Part shown: positions 45,216 through 54,489 of the stretch, in pieces
How the letters are laid out: every line of letters begins with the position of its first letter
How positions within the stretch are numbered: position 1 is the stretch's first letter
NCBI GenBank assembly: GCA_030152565.1
Contig: JASLJE010000006.1
Span: 1 to 64,000, forward strand
Reading direction: 5' to 3'
From: Peptoniphilaceae bacterium
GTDB lineage: Bacteria > Bacillota > Clostridia > Tissierellales > Peptoniphilaceae
DNA: 64,000 nucleotides
Made by a program: the position numbers and the translations under genes
The notes under the pieces: model-generated
Database searches by the model: none
What the model saw: the letters and a program-made list of their open reading frames with translations, nothing else
What the model was told of the DNA's origin: nothing

Positions 45216-45777
45216 TATTATGAAGGTGATTTTATGGCCTATAAATAAAGTCTTATTTAGATTTGAAGCAGTTAATAGGCCAGACTTGGACAAGGACAAA
45301 AGACTAATACTTTGTTCCAACCACATATCAGCAATGGACCCTATCCTAATAGCCATGACCTTTAATAGGAAGATTTCCTTTATGGCCAAGATAGAGTTAT
45401 TTAAAAACAAGCTGGTAGGATCTTTTTTAAGAGGCCTGGGTGCCATACCGGTAGATAGGGAGAAAAGTGATCTAAAGGCTATAAAGTCTTCTTTAGGAGT
45501 TCTTAAAGAAGAAAAGGTTTTAGGAATTTTCCCAGAGGGAACCAGGGTTAAGGCCATAGCTGAAGAAAACATGAAAACAGGTATAGGTTATTTAGCCTAT
45601 AGGGGCCAGGCGGATATTCTTCCAGTTGAAATAGTTGGAAGCTACAAGCCCTTTAGAAAAATGAAGATAGTTTACAAGGAACCTATAGCCATAGAGGACT
45701 ATAAGGATGTGGACAAGAAGGAAGTCTATGACCTTATAACCAAGGATATTTATAGGGCTATTTATAATAAGGAGTAG
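45205..45777 (+). CDS. plsC: 1-acyl-sn-glycerol-3-phosphate acyltransferase PlsC
   Basis: PlsC adds the second acyl chain to make phosphatidic acid. The 190-residue membrane-associated enzyme has the catalytic N-H-I-S-A-M-D motif and F-P-E-G-T-R. GAGG lies shortly before the ATG at 45205, inside cmk. It complements plsY and gpsA at 27-29 kb. Confidence 0.94.
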   Translation: MLYSIMKVILWPINKVLFRFEAVNRPDLDKDKRLILCSNHISAMDPILIAMTFNRKISFMAKIELFKNKLVGSFLRGLGAIPVDREKSDLKAIKSSLGVLKEEKVLGIFPEGTRVKAIAEENMKTGIGYLAYRGQADILPVEIVGSYKPFRKMKIVYKEPIAIEDYKDVDKKEVYDLITKDIYRAIYNKE

Positions 45778-45779
45778 GC

Positions 45780-47852
45780 ATGGAAATAATCTTAGCCAAG
45801 AGTGCTGGCTTTTGTGGCGGAGTAAAAAACATTGCAAATATTACGGAAAAAACTTTAGAAAAAGAGGATAAGGCCTATTCTTTTGGCCAATTAATCCACA
45901 ATAGACAGTATGTGGATCAGGTTAGAAAAAAAGGTCTGGTAGAAATAGAAGACCTGAAAGGCCTAGAAGAAGGATCTACCATAATCGGTAGGGCCCATGG
46001 TGTTAAAAAAGAAACTAAGGAAAAAATAATTAAATTAGGGCATAATTATATAGACGGAACCTGTCCTGTTTTACTTAAAATCTATGAAAAAATGATAGAA
46101 GAGTGGAAAAAAGGCTACAGGATAATAATAGTGGGAGACCCAGACCATCCAGAGGTTATGGCCTTAAATAGCATGGTTGACTATGAGGCCTGGATAATTT
46201 CCAGCCCAGAAGAGGCAAAAAACATCCAAAAGTTAAATAATCTTTATATAATTAGCCAAACAACGAATATTTATGAGAAATTTTTTGAAATATCTGATAT
46301 AATAAAAAGAAGAAATGTAAATGTGAAGGTTGATAACACAATATGTAATGCAACTAGGATCAGACAGGAAGAATGTTTAAACCTGTCTAAAAAAGTAGAT
46401 GTTATGATTGTAATCGGGGGAAATAATAGTTCAAATACAGATAAACTGTATCAAATAGCTAAAAATAATTGTAAAAAGGCATATAAAATTGAAACTATTG
46501 ACCAGTTACCTTTGCAAAGCATAAAAAAATATAATACAATAGGTATAACAGCGGGAGCTTCTACGCCAAGCTGGATAATAGAGGAGGTCGTCAATAGAAT
46601 GGACAATTTTAACAGTGAAGAATTTATGGAACAGGTAAAAGACAGTATGATTAGGATTTATCCTAAGGATATTGTGAAAGGAACAGTTATCAATGTAAAG
46701 GATAACGAAATTTTTGTAGACATTAAATACCGTGCAGATGGTATCATCAAATTAGATGAAATGTCAGAAGAGGAATCAGCTGATCCAACTAAGGCTTTTA
46801 ATGAAGGTGAAGAGATCGACGTATTCGTTATAAAATTAGATGATGGAGAAGGCAACGTTGCTTTGTCAACAAGAAGAGTTCAAGGTTTGAAAAACTGGAA
46901 GAACTTAATGGCTGCTTTTGAAAATAACGAAATAGTTGAAGCTAAAGTAACAGGGGATAACTCTGGTGGATTAGTAGTTAGCGTAATGGGAATTAGCGGT
47001 TTCATACCAGCTTCTCAAATTACTACTTACTATGTGAAAAACTTTAAACAATTTGTTGGTCAAACACTTGACTGTAGAATAATAAGTATAGATGAAAAGA
47101 AGAAGAGAGTTGTTCTTTCAAGCAGAATCGTTAAAGAAGAAAAATTAGATGATGTTTGGGAAAAAATCGTTGTTGGTGAAAAGATCACTGGCAAGGTAGT
47201 TAGAATGACTGACTTTGGTGCATTTGTTGACCTAGGTGGAGTTGATGCTTTAATTCACGTATCAGACATTGCTTGGGAAAGAATAGATAAGCCATCAGAC
47301 GTATTAGAAATAGGTCAAGAAGTTGAAGCTTTAGTATTAAAGGCTAACAGAGAAAGAAATAGAGTTTCTCTAGGATTAAAACAATTAACTGAAAAACCTT
47401 TCGACGTATTTGCTAAAAATAATAAGGTTGGAGACGTAGTTGACGGTGTTGTAGTTAATCTATTAGACTTCGGTGCATTTGTAAGACTTGAAGAAGGCGT
47501 TGAAGGATTAGTTCACGTTTCACAAGTAAGCAATGTACACGTTGAAAAACCATCAGATGAATTAAACTTAGATGATGAAGTACAAGTTAAAATTCTTGAA
47601 ATCGATGAAGAAAATCAAAGAATTTCATTGAGCATGAGAGCTCTAATGGAACCAATTGAAACTGTTAAGGAAAACAAGGCAGTTATTCAAGAAATCGAAA
47701 AAAGAGAAAACGCAGTTAAAGAAGACGAAGATGAAGAAATTGAAGTAAGAGAAGACAAATTCGAAGAAGAAAAAGAATTCGACGCTTCAAATGATATTGG
47801 AATAAATATCGGTTCATTAATCGAATCAGCTGTTGAAAAACAAGATAACTAA
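45780..47852 (+). CDS. ispH: IspH-ribosomal protein S1 fusion (HMBPP reductase / S1 domains)
   Basis: A 690-residue two-part protein. Residues 1-about 272 are IspH, the iron-sulphur enzyme that makes IPP and DMAPP in the MEP pathway; the cluster cysteines are Cys12, Cys95 and Cys189. Residues about 290-635 hold four S1 RNA-binding repeats (e.g. V-K-G-T-V-I-N-V-K-D and G-K-V-V-R-M-T-D-F-G-A-F-V-D-L-G), followed by an acidic tail. Such fusions are known in Clostridia. The codon choice changes at the junction towards that of highly expressed genes. An in-frame ATG at 46599 (Met274) with AGGAGG at 46582-46587 could let a free S1-like protein be made as well. Confidence 0.93.
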   Translation: MEIILAKSAGFCGGVKNIANITEKTLEKEDKAYSFGQLIHNRQYVDQVRKKGLVEIEDLKGLEEGSTIIGRAHGVKKETKEKIIKLGHNYIDGTCPVLLKIYEKMIEEWKKGYRIIIVGDPDHPEVMALNSMVDYEAWIISSPEEAKNIQKLNNLYIISQTTNIYEKFFEISDIIKRRNVNVKVDNTICNATRIRQEECLNLSKKVDVMIVIGGNNSSNTDKLYQIAKNNCKKAYKIETIDQLPLQSIKKYNTIGITAGASTPSWIIEEVVNRMDNFNSEEFMEQVKDSMIRIYPKDIVKGTVINVKDNEIFVDIKYRADGIIKLDEMSEEESADPTKAFNEGEEIDVFVIKLDDGEGNVALSTRRVQGLKNWKNLMAAFENNEIVEAKVTGDNSGGLVVSVMGISGFIPASQITTYYVKNFKQFVGQTLDCRIISIDEKKKRVVLSSRIVKEEKLDDVWEKIVVGEKITGKVVRMTDFGAFVDLGGVDALIHVSDIAWERIDKPSDVLEIGQEVEALVLKANRERNRVSLGLKQLTEKPFDVFAKNNKVGDVVDGVVVNLLDFGAFVRLEEGVEGLVHVSQVSNVHVEKPSDELNLDDEVQVKILEIDEENQRISLSMRALMEPIETVKENKAVIQEIEKRENAVKEDEDEEIEVREDKFEEEKEFDASNDIGINIGSLIESAVEKQDN
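46582..46601 (+). promoter_or_regulatory. Possible internal ribosome binding site and start for the S1 part
   Basis: AGGAGG is followed after eleven bases by an ATG in frame with the fusion gene. The ATG is codon 274, exactly where IspH ends and the S1 part begins. The spacing is a little longer than ideal. Confidence 0.4.
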
Positions 47853-47862
47853 TTAAAAAATT

Positions 47863-47887
47863 AAGGAAGAGTAATCTTCCTTTTTTT
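47863..47887 (+). terminator. Terminator after the IspH-S1 gene
   Basis: AAGGAAGA-GTAA-TCTTCCTT, an eight-base perfect stem, then a run of T. It ends the long efp-to-ispH transcript. Confidence 0.85.
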
Positions 47888-47917
47888 ATTTTAAACTTTT
47901 ATAAAGCCCCCTACTTA

Positions 47918-47926
47918 TGGTATGAT
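47918..47926 (+). promoter_or_regulatory. Extended -10 promoter for the DMT transporter gene
   Basis: TG-G-TATGAT, an extended -10, with only a weak -35 (TTTATA 17 bases upstream). It lies 37 bases before the gene's ATG. Confidence 0.45.
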
Positions 47927-47962
47927 GTTAGTTGTGATTAACATTTGGGAGGTAGGAGGGAC

Positions 47963-48892
47963 ATGAAAGATTTAATTAAGAACAAAAAATACGCATATAT
48001 GGTAGCTCTTTTTTGTATGTTATTATGGGGATCAGCATTTCCTGTATTAAAAATATCATACCAGGAGCTAAATATGCTTCCAGAAGATAATATGAGTAGG
48101 ATGTACTTTGCAGGAATTAGGTTTTTACTGGCAGGCTTGCTGGTTTTAGTCTACTCACTCGCTTTTAAGAGACAGGAGATAAAAGAGTCTAAAATAGACT
48201 GGAAGTTTTTAATCTTCCTAGGCTTTTTACAAACTACCCTACAGTATCTATTCTTCTATATAGCTGTAGCCAATACATCAGGGGTGAAATCATCTATACT
48301 TCAGTCGGCATCGACATTTTTAGTAGTGATTTTTTCCCACTTTGCCTTTAAGGATGACAAGATGAGTAAGAATAAGGTCTATGCCCTAATCTTTGGTTTC
48401 TTGGGTATTCTTATAGCAAATTTAGACAAGGGCTTTGACTTGTCCTTTAAGCTGCAGGGAGAGGTATTTATGTTAATATCTTCAACCTTGGGAGCCTTGG
48501 GAACCATAGTGGTTAAAAAGTATGGTAAGGACATGAGTCCCTTTGTCTTGACTTCAGCGCAGATGATTATAGGATCTATTATTTTAATAGTAGTGGGCAG
48601 GTGGGGAATGACTGCTCCCTTGGCCTTTACAGCCAAGGCCTATGGGCTTTTACTATACTCAGCCTTTCTTTCAGCCCTAGCCTTTGTTTTATGGTACCAG
48701 CTACTACAGAACTATAAGGCGGGGGAGATAAGTGTTTTAAGGCTGTTTATTCCCATGTTTGGAGCTATTCTAAGCACCATATTTTTAAAAGAGTCTATGA
48801 CCATAAATCTGGTTCTAGGTTTGATCCTAGTAATCATAGGTATTTATGTCTTAAATAGGCCGGCTAAAAGGCCAGTTGACAGACTGGGCTAA
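47963..48892 (+). CDS. EamA/DMT-family transporter
   Basis: A 309-residue membrane protein with about ten hydrophobic segments in two EamA halves (G-S-A-F-P-V-L-K-I early in the first, L-S-A-L-A-F-V-L-W-Y-Q-L-L in the second). The family exports amino acids and other metabolites; the substrate is not evident. The ATG at 47963 follows GGAGG. The last codons contain the -35 box of the next transcript. Confidence 0.88.
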   Translation: MKDLIKNKKYAYMVALFCMLLWGSAFPVLKISYQELNMLPEDNMSRMYFAGIRFLLAGLLVLVYSLAFKRQEIKESKIDWKFLIFLGFLQTTLQYLFFYIAVANTSGVKSSILQSASTFLVVIFSHFAFKDDKMSKNKVYALIFGFLGILIANLDKGFDLSFKLQGEVFMLISSTLGALGTIVVKKYGKDMSPFVLTSAQMIIGSIILIVVGRWGMTAPLAFTAKAYGLLLYSAFLSALAFVLWYQLLQNYKAGEISVLRLFIPMFGAILSTIFLKESMTINLVLGLILVIIGIYVLNRPAKRPVDRLG

Positions 48893-48903
48893 TCTGCTAT
48901 AAT
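48876..48903 (+). promoter_or_regulatory. Promoter of the T-box transcript
   Basis: TTGACA, 16 bases, TATAAT: a near-consensus sigma-A promoter. The -35 lies inside the last codons of the DMT transporter gene, so the T-box unit is transcribed on its own. Confidence 0.85.
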
Positions 48904-48915
48904 TAAACTTAATAG

Positions 48916-49072
48916 AAAAACGAGGAAGGCCTACAGTACCATATACATGAAAAACTATATGGGAATTACAAGGTTGGAGTTTTTAAGTGAGTTGTGACTT
49001 ATATCAACAATGAGGCTTTGTCAAAAAAGGTGGTACCGCGTTAGCACGCCCTTTTGTGACAGGGCTTTTTTT
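48916..49072 (+). promoter_or_regulatory. T-box leader, probable tyrosine specifier
   Basis: The T-box sequence TGGTACCGCG is at 49031-49040. A short Stem I can be drawn: AAAAAC (48916-48921) with GTTTTT (48979-48984), CCT with AGG, and CCATATA (48939) with TATATGG (48956). The S-turn AGTA at 48935 faces GAA at 48963-48965, and the specifier bulge reads GAATTACA. TAC (Tyr, 48967-48969) followed by the usual A is the likeliest codon; TTA (Leu) is one base off. AAAAGG before the T-box can pair with CCTTTT after it (antiterminator), competing with the terminator GCCCT...AGGGC plus seven T at 49048-49072. Uncharged tRNA should switch the downstream transporter on. Confidence 0.9.
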
Positions 49073-49086
49073 ATTTAGGAGGATTT

Positions 49087-50400
49087 ATGAAAAATCAAGA
49101 AAAGAGCTTTCAATCGAAGGTGGGATTTATTTTAGCCTCAGTAGGATCTGCTGTAGGCATGGCCAATATATGGATGTTCCCCTATAGAGTGGGACAAAAT
49201 GGAGGGGCCAGTTTTTTACTAATATATTTATTTTTTATTATTGTATTTTCCAACCTGGGATTAACGGCAGAATTTGCTGTAGGTAGATTTGCCCAAACGG
49301 GAACCCTAGGTTCCTATCAAAGGGTTTATGGAGACAAGAAAAAGGAAAAATTTGGATCTAAGATAGGTTTTCTTCCCCTTCTAGGATCCTTGGGTATAGC
49401 TACAGGCTATGCCATAATAGCAGGTTGGGTACTAAGGACCTTTTATGGGGCCTTGACAGGAAGTCTTTTTGAAATAGACTCACAGGTCTTTTTCAACCAG
49501 GCGACAGGTAAATTTGGTTCTGTCTTTTGGCACTTTGCCATAGTTATAATTACCCTTTTAACCCTGTTTTTAGGAGCTAAGAGCATAGAAAAGACCAATA
49601 AGGTAATGATGCCTATCTTTTTTGTTCTCTTCTTTCTAATAGCAATTAGAGTCTCCTTTTTACCAGGAGCCATGGCAGGCTATAGATATTTATTTGTTCC
49701 AGACTGGTCCTATCTCTTAAAGCCTATGACCTGGGTCAATGCCATGGGTCAGGCCTTCTTCTCCCTGTCTATAACAGGAAGTGGGATGATAGTTTATGGG
49801 ACCTACTTGAGCAAGAAGGAGGATATCTTGTCTGTGGCCAGATATACGGCCCTATTTGATACCCTAGCATCCCTTTTATCAGCCCTAGTAGTTATACCGG
49901 CAAGCTTTGCCTTTGGTATAGAACCTAGTGCAGGACCACCCCTTATGTTTATAACCATGCCTAAGATCTTGGCCCAAATACCCTTTGGAAGACTAATAGC
50001 AATATTCTTCTTCCTATCAGTAGTATTTGCAGCCATAAGTTCCTTGCAAAACATGTATGAGGTGGTTTTAGAATCAGTTAAAAATAGGTTTGACCTATCC
50101 AGGATAAGGGCCCTGATCCTTATAGCCATTATAAGTCTAGGCCTGGGAGTATTTCTAGAAAGAGAACCAGTAGTAGGAGCCTGGATGGATATGATAAGTA
50201 TTTACATTATACCTTTCTCAGCCCTTCTAGGAGCCTTTAGTTGGTTTTACATCTGGGATGAGGACAAGTTTAGAGCTGAACTTAATCTGGGCAGGAAAAA
50301 AGAAGTTAAGGATATCTACTTTAGTTTGGGAAAATATCTTTATGTACCCATAGCCCTAGTAATTTTTATTCTAGGTATTATTTATGGGGGCATAGGTTAA
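49087..50400 (+). CDS. Sodium:neurotransmitter symporter (NSS) family amino-acid transporter
   Basis: A 437-residue NSS protein with eleven or twelve membrane segments. The first helix has the sodium/substrate motif G-S-A-V-G-M-A-N-I-W-M-F-P-Y. The length is very close to that of Tyt1, the tyrosine transporter of Fusobacterium nucleatum. Together with the upstream T-box and its probable Tyr codon this supports tyrosine (or another aromatic amino acid) as substrate. AGGAGG stands five bases before the ATG. It is a single-gene unit ended by a terminator. Confidence 0.9.
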   Translation: MKNQEKSFQSKVGFILASVGSAVGMANIWMFPYRVGQNGGASFLLIYLFFIIVFSNLGLTAEFAVGRFAQTGTLGSYQRVYGDKKKEKFGSKIGFLPLLGSLGIATGYAIIAGWVLRTFYGALTGSLFEIDSQVFFNQATGKFGSVFWHFAIVIITLLTLFLGAKSIEKTNKVMMPIFFVLFFLIAIRVSFLPGAMAGYRYLFVPDWSYLLKPMTWVNAMGQAFFSLSITGSGMIVYGTYLSKKEDILSVARYTALFDTLASLLSALVVIPASFAFGIEPSAGPPLMFITMPKILAQIPFGRLIAIFFFLSVVFAAISSLQNMYEVVLESVKNRFDLSRIRALILIAIISLGLGVFLEREPVVGAWMDMISIYIIPFSALLGAFSWFYIWDEDKFRAELNLGRKKEVKDIYFSLGKYLYVPIALVIFILGIIYGGIG

Positions 50401-50423
50401 AAAAGCACTTAGGTGCTTTTTTT
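50399..50423 (+). terminator. Terminator after the NSS transporter gene
   Basis: AAAAGCAC-TTAG-GTGCTTTT, eight perfect pairs followed by TTT; overlaps the stop codon. Confidence 0.85.
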
Positions 50424-50500
50424 ATGCTATAAATATGATGCATATATACAAAAGCAATCATTGACAAACTGAATATTAAATGAGTAAAAAAAGAGCTAGA

Positions 50501-50547
50501 GGAAAAAAACGAGCCTTTTTCCCCTTATTTATAGAAGGCTTTTTTTG
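50501..50547 (+). terminator. Second hairpin terminator, with a competing fold, upstream of miaB
   Basis: AGCCTTT (50512-50518) can pair with GAAGGCT (50534-50540) ahead of seven T, forming a terminator. GGAAAAA (50501-50507) can instead pair with TTTTTCC (50516-50522), which would break it. Either a simple attenuator or the end of a short non-coding transcript. Confidence 0.45.
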
Positions 50548-50573
50548 TGATATTATTATAGGTAGAATATTTT
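50545..50573 (+). promoter_or_regulatory. Weak promoter candidate for miaB
   Basis: TTGTGA, 17 bases, TATTTT. The match to consensus is modest, but it is the best pair between the hairpin and the miaB ribosome site. Confidence 0.3.
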
Positions 50574-50588
50574 ATTAGGGGGACTATG

Positions 50589-51896
50589 ATGAAATACAAT
50601 ATAATAACATACGGATGCCAGATGAATGAGCACGATTCAGAGAGAATCGCCTTTATTTTAGAATCCCTGGGCTATGAAAAGACAGAGGACCAAAGCGAGG
50701 CCGATTTTTTAGTATACAATACATGTCTAATTAGGGAAAATGCGGAACTTAAGGTCTATGGCCACCTGGGAGCTATAAAGAAACAAAAAAGAGAGAACCC
50801 AGACTTACTTATAGCTGTTTGTGGCTGCATGATGCAGACTGGACCTGCAAGACATGTGATAGAAAAAAAATATCCCCATGTGGATATAATTTTTGGAACC
50901 TCCAATATAGACAAGCTTCCTGAGCTTATAAATATGAGTAGGACCACAGGTAGGCTGGTAGTGGATATTGACCAATATATAGACGATCCAACCATTGGCT
51001 ATAGTAGAAACAATGATTTTTCTGCCTATGTAAACATTATGACAGGTTGTAATAATTTTTGTACCTACTGTATAGTACCCTATGCTAGAGGCAGGGAAAA
51101 ATCCAGACCAATAGATGAGATTGTAAGAGAAGTTAGATCCTTAGTTGACAGGGGCTTTATAGAAGTAACCCTACTAGGACAAAATGTAAACTCCTATGGT
51201 AAGGAGTTGGGAGTTAGCTTCCCTGAGCTTCTTTACCAGATAGCAAAAGAGGTTCCAGACCTACCTCTTCTAAGGTTTGTAACATCCCATCCTAAGGACT
51301 TGTCAGATGAGCTAATCTATGCCATGAGAGATATTCCCATGATTGAAAAACACTTCCACCTACCTCTACAATCAGGTAGTAGTAAGGTTTTAAAGGAAAT
51401 GAATAGAAGATATACTAGGGAAGACTATATGGAGAGATTAAATAAACTTAGAGAGGAAGTTCCAGGTATAGCCATAAGTACAGACTTAATAGTTGGTTTT
51501 CCTGGAGAGACAGAAGAAGACCATGAAGAGACCATGAGCCTTTGTAGGGAGGCTAGATTTGAATCAGCCTATACCTTTATCTATTCAAGAAGGCCGGGAA
51601 CGCCTGCAGATGAAAGAGAAGATCAGGTGCCAGATGAAGTTAAGTCCAGGCGTTTTAATGAACTTTTAGATGTGATTTATCCAATATTTCACGAGAAAAA
51701 CCTGGAAGAAGTAGGCAGTGTACAAGAAGTGCTTTTAGAAAATGTAAGTAAGAACAATGACCAGGTCCTAAGTGGAAGGTCTCTTACCAATAAACTTGTC
51801 CACGTAAAGGCCGATAAGAAGTATATAGGAAAATTAGTAAAGGTAAAGATCAATAGATGTACATCATTTACTTTAGAAGGAGAATTGTGTGACTAA
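50589..51896 (+). CDS. miaB: tRNA-2-methylthio-N6-dimethylallyladenosine synthase MiaB
   Basis: MiaB is a radical-SAM enzyme that adds methylthio to i6A37 of tRNA. The 435-residue protein has the first cluster cysteines (T-Y-G-C-Q-M-N, V-C-G-C-M-M-Q), the radical-SAM triad C-N-N-F-C-T-Y-C and a C-terminal TRAM domain. GGGGGA stands five bases before the ATG at 50589; an adjacent ATG at 50586 is an alternative. Its partner MiaA, which makes i6A, is encoded three genes later. Confidence 0.96.
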   Translation: MKYNIITYGCQMNEHDSERIAFILESLGYEKTEDQSEADFLVYNTCLIRENAELKVYGHLGAIKKQKRENPDLLIAVCGCMMQTGPARHVIEKKYPHVDIIFGTSNIDKLPELINMSRTTGRLVVDIDQYIDDPTIGYSRNNDFSAYVNIMTGCNNFCTYCIVPYARGREKSRPIDEIVREVRSLVDRGFIEVTLLGQNVNSYGKELGVSFPELLYQIAKEVPDLPLLRFVTSHPKDLSDELIYAMRDIPMIEKHFHLPLQSGSSKVLKEMNRRYTREDYMERLNKLREEVPGIAISTDLIVGFPGETEEDHEETMSLCREARFESAYTFIYSRRPGTPADEREDQVPDEVKSRRFNELLDVIYPIFHEKNLEEVGSVQEVLLENVSKNNDQVLSGRSLTNKLVHVKADKKYIGKLVKVKINRCTSFTLEGELCD

Positions 51897-54489
51897 GATA
51901 GATATCGAAAAATTAACCCCAATGATGCAGCAATACATGAGAATAAAGGAAGAAAACAAGGATGCCATCCTCTTCTTTAGATTGGGCGATTTTTACGAAA
52001 TGTTTTTTGACGATGCCCTTACAGCATCTAAGGAGTTGGAAATAGCCCTTACCAGAAGGGAGTGTGGCCTGGAGGAAAAAGCACCCATGTGCGGCATACC
52101 CCACCACGTATCAGAACCCTATATAAATAAGCTGGTAGGAAAAGGCTATAAGGTGGCAGTAGTAGACCAGGTGGAAGATCCAAAGATGGCCAAGGGCCTG
52201 GTAAAAAGATCTATAACCCGCCTGGTAACACCTGGAACCTTAATTGATCTAGACATGGAAAACCAGAGGGACAATAACTTTTTAGCCAGCATTTTCCACA
52301 GCAAGGAATCTTTTGGAGTCTCCTACATAGACATAACTACAGGAGAATTAAAGACTACAGAAATTACCAATAGCCTGGATCCTGAAAGAGATCTTTTAGA
52401 CTTTTTAGTAAAGATAAATCCCAGGGAGATAATCATAAATGAAAGGCTTGATTATAAGTACTTAACCAACTATATAGAAAACAAGAATATCTACTATTCC
52501 ATCTATGACATTAGAAGTTTAGAAGTGGGAAAAAACCTAGACTTTCTAAGGACCTACTTGGATAGGGCCTCTATAAAGATAGTTGAAAAAAGACTCTATG
52601 CCCTAATGTCCTTGGTAAGCCTTATAGACTATGTCTATCTTTTCCAAGATAGTAAACTAGACCATATAAGTGGTCTTGACTATGTGGAGGCCAGTAAGTT
52701 TTTACAAATAGATGCCAATACCAGGGAAAATCTGGAACTTCATAGGAATCTAAATGATGGTTCTAGAAAAAATAGTCTTTTGGCAGTTCTTGATAAGAGT
52801 AAGACAGCCATGGGGGCTAGAAAAATTAATTCTTGGTTGGAATTTCCCTTGATTAGGACTGACGAGATAAACTTTAGGCTAAATCTAATAGAGTATTTTT
52901 ACAATAATACCCTAAAGAGGATGGAGCTTTTAGAACTTCTATCAACCATCTATGACCTGGAGAGGATTCTTAGTAAGGTTTCCTATGGAAGGGCCAATGC
53001 TAGAGACCTTCTAGCCTTAAAAACCTCCATAGAAAACATACCAGAGATTATAAAAATCTTGGAAGGTCTAGATTCTAAGGAAGTAGATCACATTCTAAAA
53101 TCCTTTGATTCACTAGAAGATCTCTATGACTTGATAGATAGGTCCATAGTAGAAGAGGCCCCTACAACTATAACTGAGGGGAATCTAATAAAAAAAGGCT
53201 TTAATGAAAAGTTAGACAGGTTAAAGTACCAGTCTGTAGAAGGAAAGAAACTTCTACTTGAATATGAAAAAGACGAGAAGGAAAAAACAGGTATAAAAAA
53301 CCTTAAGGTGGCCTACAATAAAAACACAGGCTACTATATAGAACTTACCAAGTCCAATATAGCCAGTGCCCCAGACTACTATGTGAGAAGGCAGACCTTA
53401 AAAAACTCAGAAAGATATATTACAGATAGGCTAAATGAAATTTCAGATATGATTTTAGGTAGCCAGGCAGATACAGTTGATTTGGAGTATGAAATCTTTA
53501 ACCAGATAAGACAGACCATATCTTCTAATACAACCAGGATAAAAAACACCAGTAATGCCATAGCCAATCTAGATGCCATCCTAAGCCTAAGCCAGGTGGC
53601 AGTAGACAATAATTATGTAAGGCCTAGCTTTAATGAAGAGGGGCTAATAGAAATAAAAGATGGTAGACATCCGGTTATAGAAGAGTCTCTTAAGGCAGTT
53701 GACTTTATCCCAAATGATAGCTTGATAGGGGGAGAGGACAATCTAATTCAAATAATAACAGGACCTAATATGGCAGGTAAGTCCACCTATATGAGACAGG
53801 TGGCCCTAATTATTATTATGGCCCATATGGGATCTTTTGTACCCGCATCTCAGGCTAATATATCAATCTGTGATGCTATTTTTACAAGGATTGGAGCATC
53901 TGATAACTTGGCCAAGGGTGAGTCTACCTTTATGGTTGAGATGAAGGAAATGTCTAATATTATAAAAAATGCAACAGATAAAAGCTTTATTGTATTAGAT
54001 GAGGTAGGTAGGGGAACTAGTACCAATGACGGCCTTAGTATAGCCTATGCCATAGTTGAGTACATTAGTGAAAACCTAAGGGCCAAGACCCTTTTCGCCA
54101 CCCACTATCATGAGCTGACACTTTTAGAGGAAAACTATGACAATATAGTTAATCTAAAGGTGGACATAGATGAGTCCCAAGGAGATTTGGTCTTTTTAAG
54201 AAAGATTTTCAAGGGCAAGGCAGACAAGAGTTACGGTATAGAGGTAGCCAAACTATCTGGTATACCAGATGGAATAATCTCCAGGGCCAACTATATTTTA
54301 AGGAATATAGATAAGATGGAACTTAACCAGTTGGAGGATGAAGGCTTAAGCGAAGACCACTACTTTAATTTTGAGAAAGAGGCCCTTTTAAGTGATATTG
54401 GCAAGTTAAATCTGGATGATATGACAGCCAAGGAGGCCTATGATTTTCTCTATGATCTAAAAAATAGGTTGGGTGATATAGGTGATTAA
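51889..54489 (+). CDS. mutS: DNA mismatch repair protein MutS
   Basis: MutS recognises mismatches. The 866-residue protein has the mismatch-contact F-Y-E-M-F motif near residue 36, Walker A (G-P-N-M-A-G-K-S-T), the V-L-D-E-V-G-R-G-T-S block and a short C-terminal tail. It starts at GTG, six bases after AAGGAG, overlapping miaB by eight bases; its end overlaps mutL likewise. Confidence 0.97.
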   Translation: MTKIDIEKLTPMMQQYMRIKEENKDAILFFRLGDFYEMFFDDALTASKELEIALTRRECGLEEKAPMCGIPHHVSEPYINKLVGKGYKVAVVDQVEDPKMAKGLVKRSITRLVTPGTLIDLDMENQRDNNFLASIFHSKESFGVSYIDITTGELKTTEITNSLDPERDLLDFLVKINPREIIINERLDYKYLTNYIENKNIYYSIYDIRSLEVGKNLDFLRTYLDRASIKIVEKRLYALMSLVSLIDYVYLFQDSKLDHISGLDYVEASKFLQIDANTRENLELHRNLNDGSRKNSLLAVLDKSKTAMGARKINSWLEFPLIRTDEINFRLNLIEYFYNNTLKRMELLELLSTIYDLERILSKVSYGRANARDLLALKTSIENIPEIIKILEGLDSKEVDHILKSFDSLEDLYDLIDRSIVEEAPTTITEGNLIKKGFNEKLDRLKYQSVEGKKLLLEYEKDEKEKTGIKNLKVAYNKNTGYYIELTKSNIASAPDYYVRRQTLKNSERYITDRLNEISDMILGSQADTVDLEYEIFNQIRQTISSNTTRIKNTSNAIANLDAILSLSQVAVDNNYVRPSFNEEGLIEIKDGRHPVIEESLKAVDFIPNDSLIGGEDNLIQIITGPNMAGKSTYMRQVALIIIMAHMGSFVPASQANISICDAIFTRIGASDNLAKGESTFMVEMKEMSNIIKNATDKSFIVLDEVGRGTSTNDGLSIAYAIVEYISENLRAKTLFATHYHELTLLEENYDNIVNLKVDIDESQGDLVFLRKIFKGKADKSYGIEVAKLSGIPDGIISRANYILRNIDKMELNQLEDEGLSEDHYFNFEKEALLSDIGKLNLDDMTAKEAYDFLYDLKNRLGDIGD

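Noticed and set aside
45780..47852. IspH-S1 as an assembly or frameshift artefact
   Set aside because: The frame is continuous through a natural linker, both halves are intact, and the same fusion is known in Clostridia.
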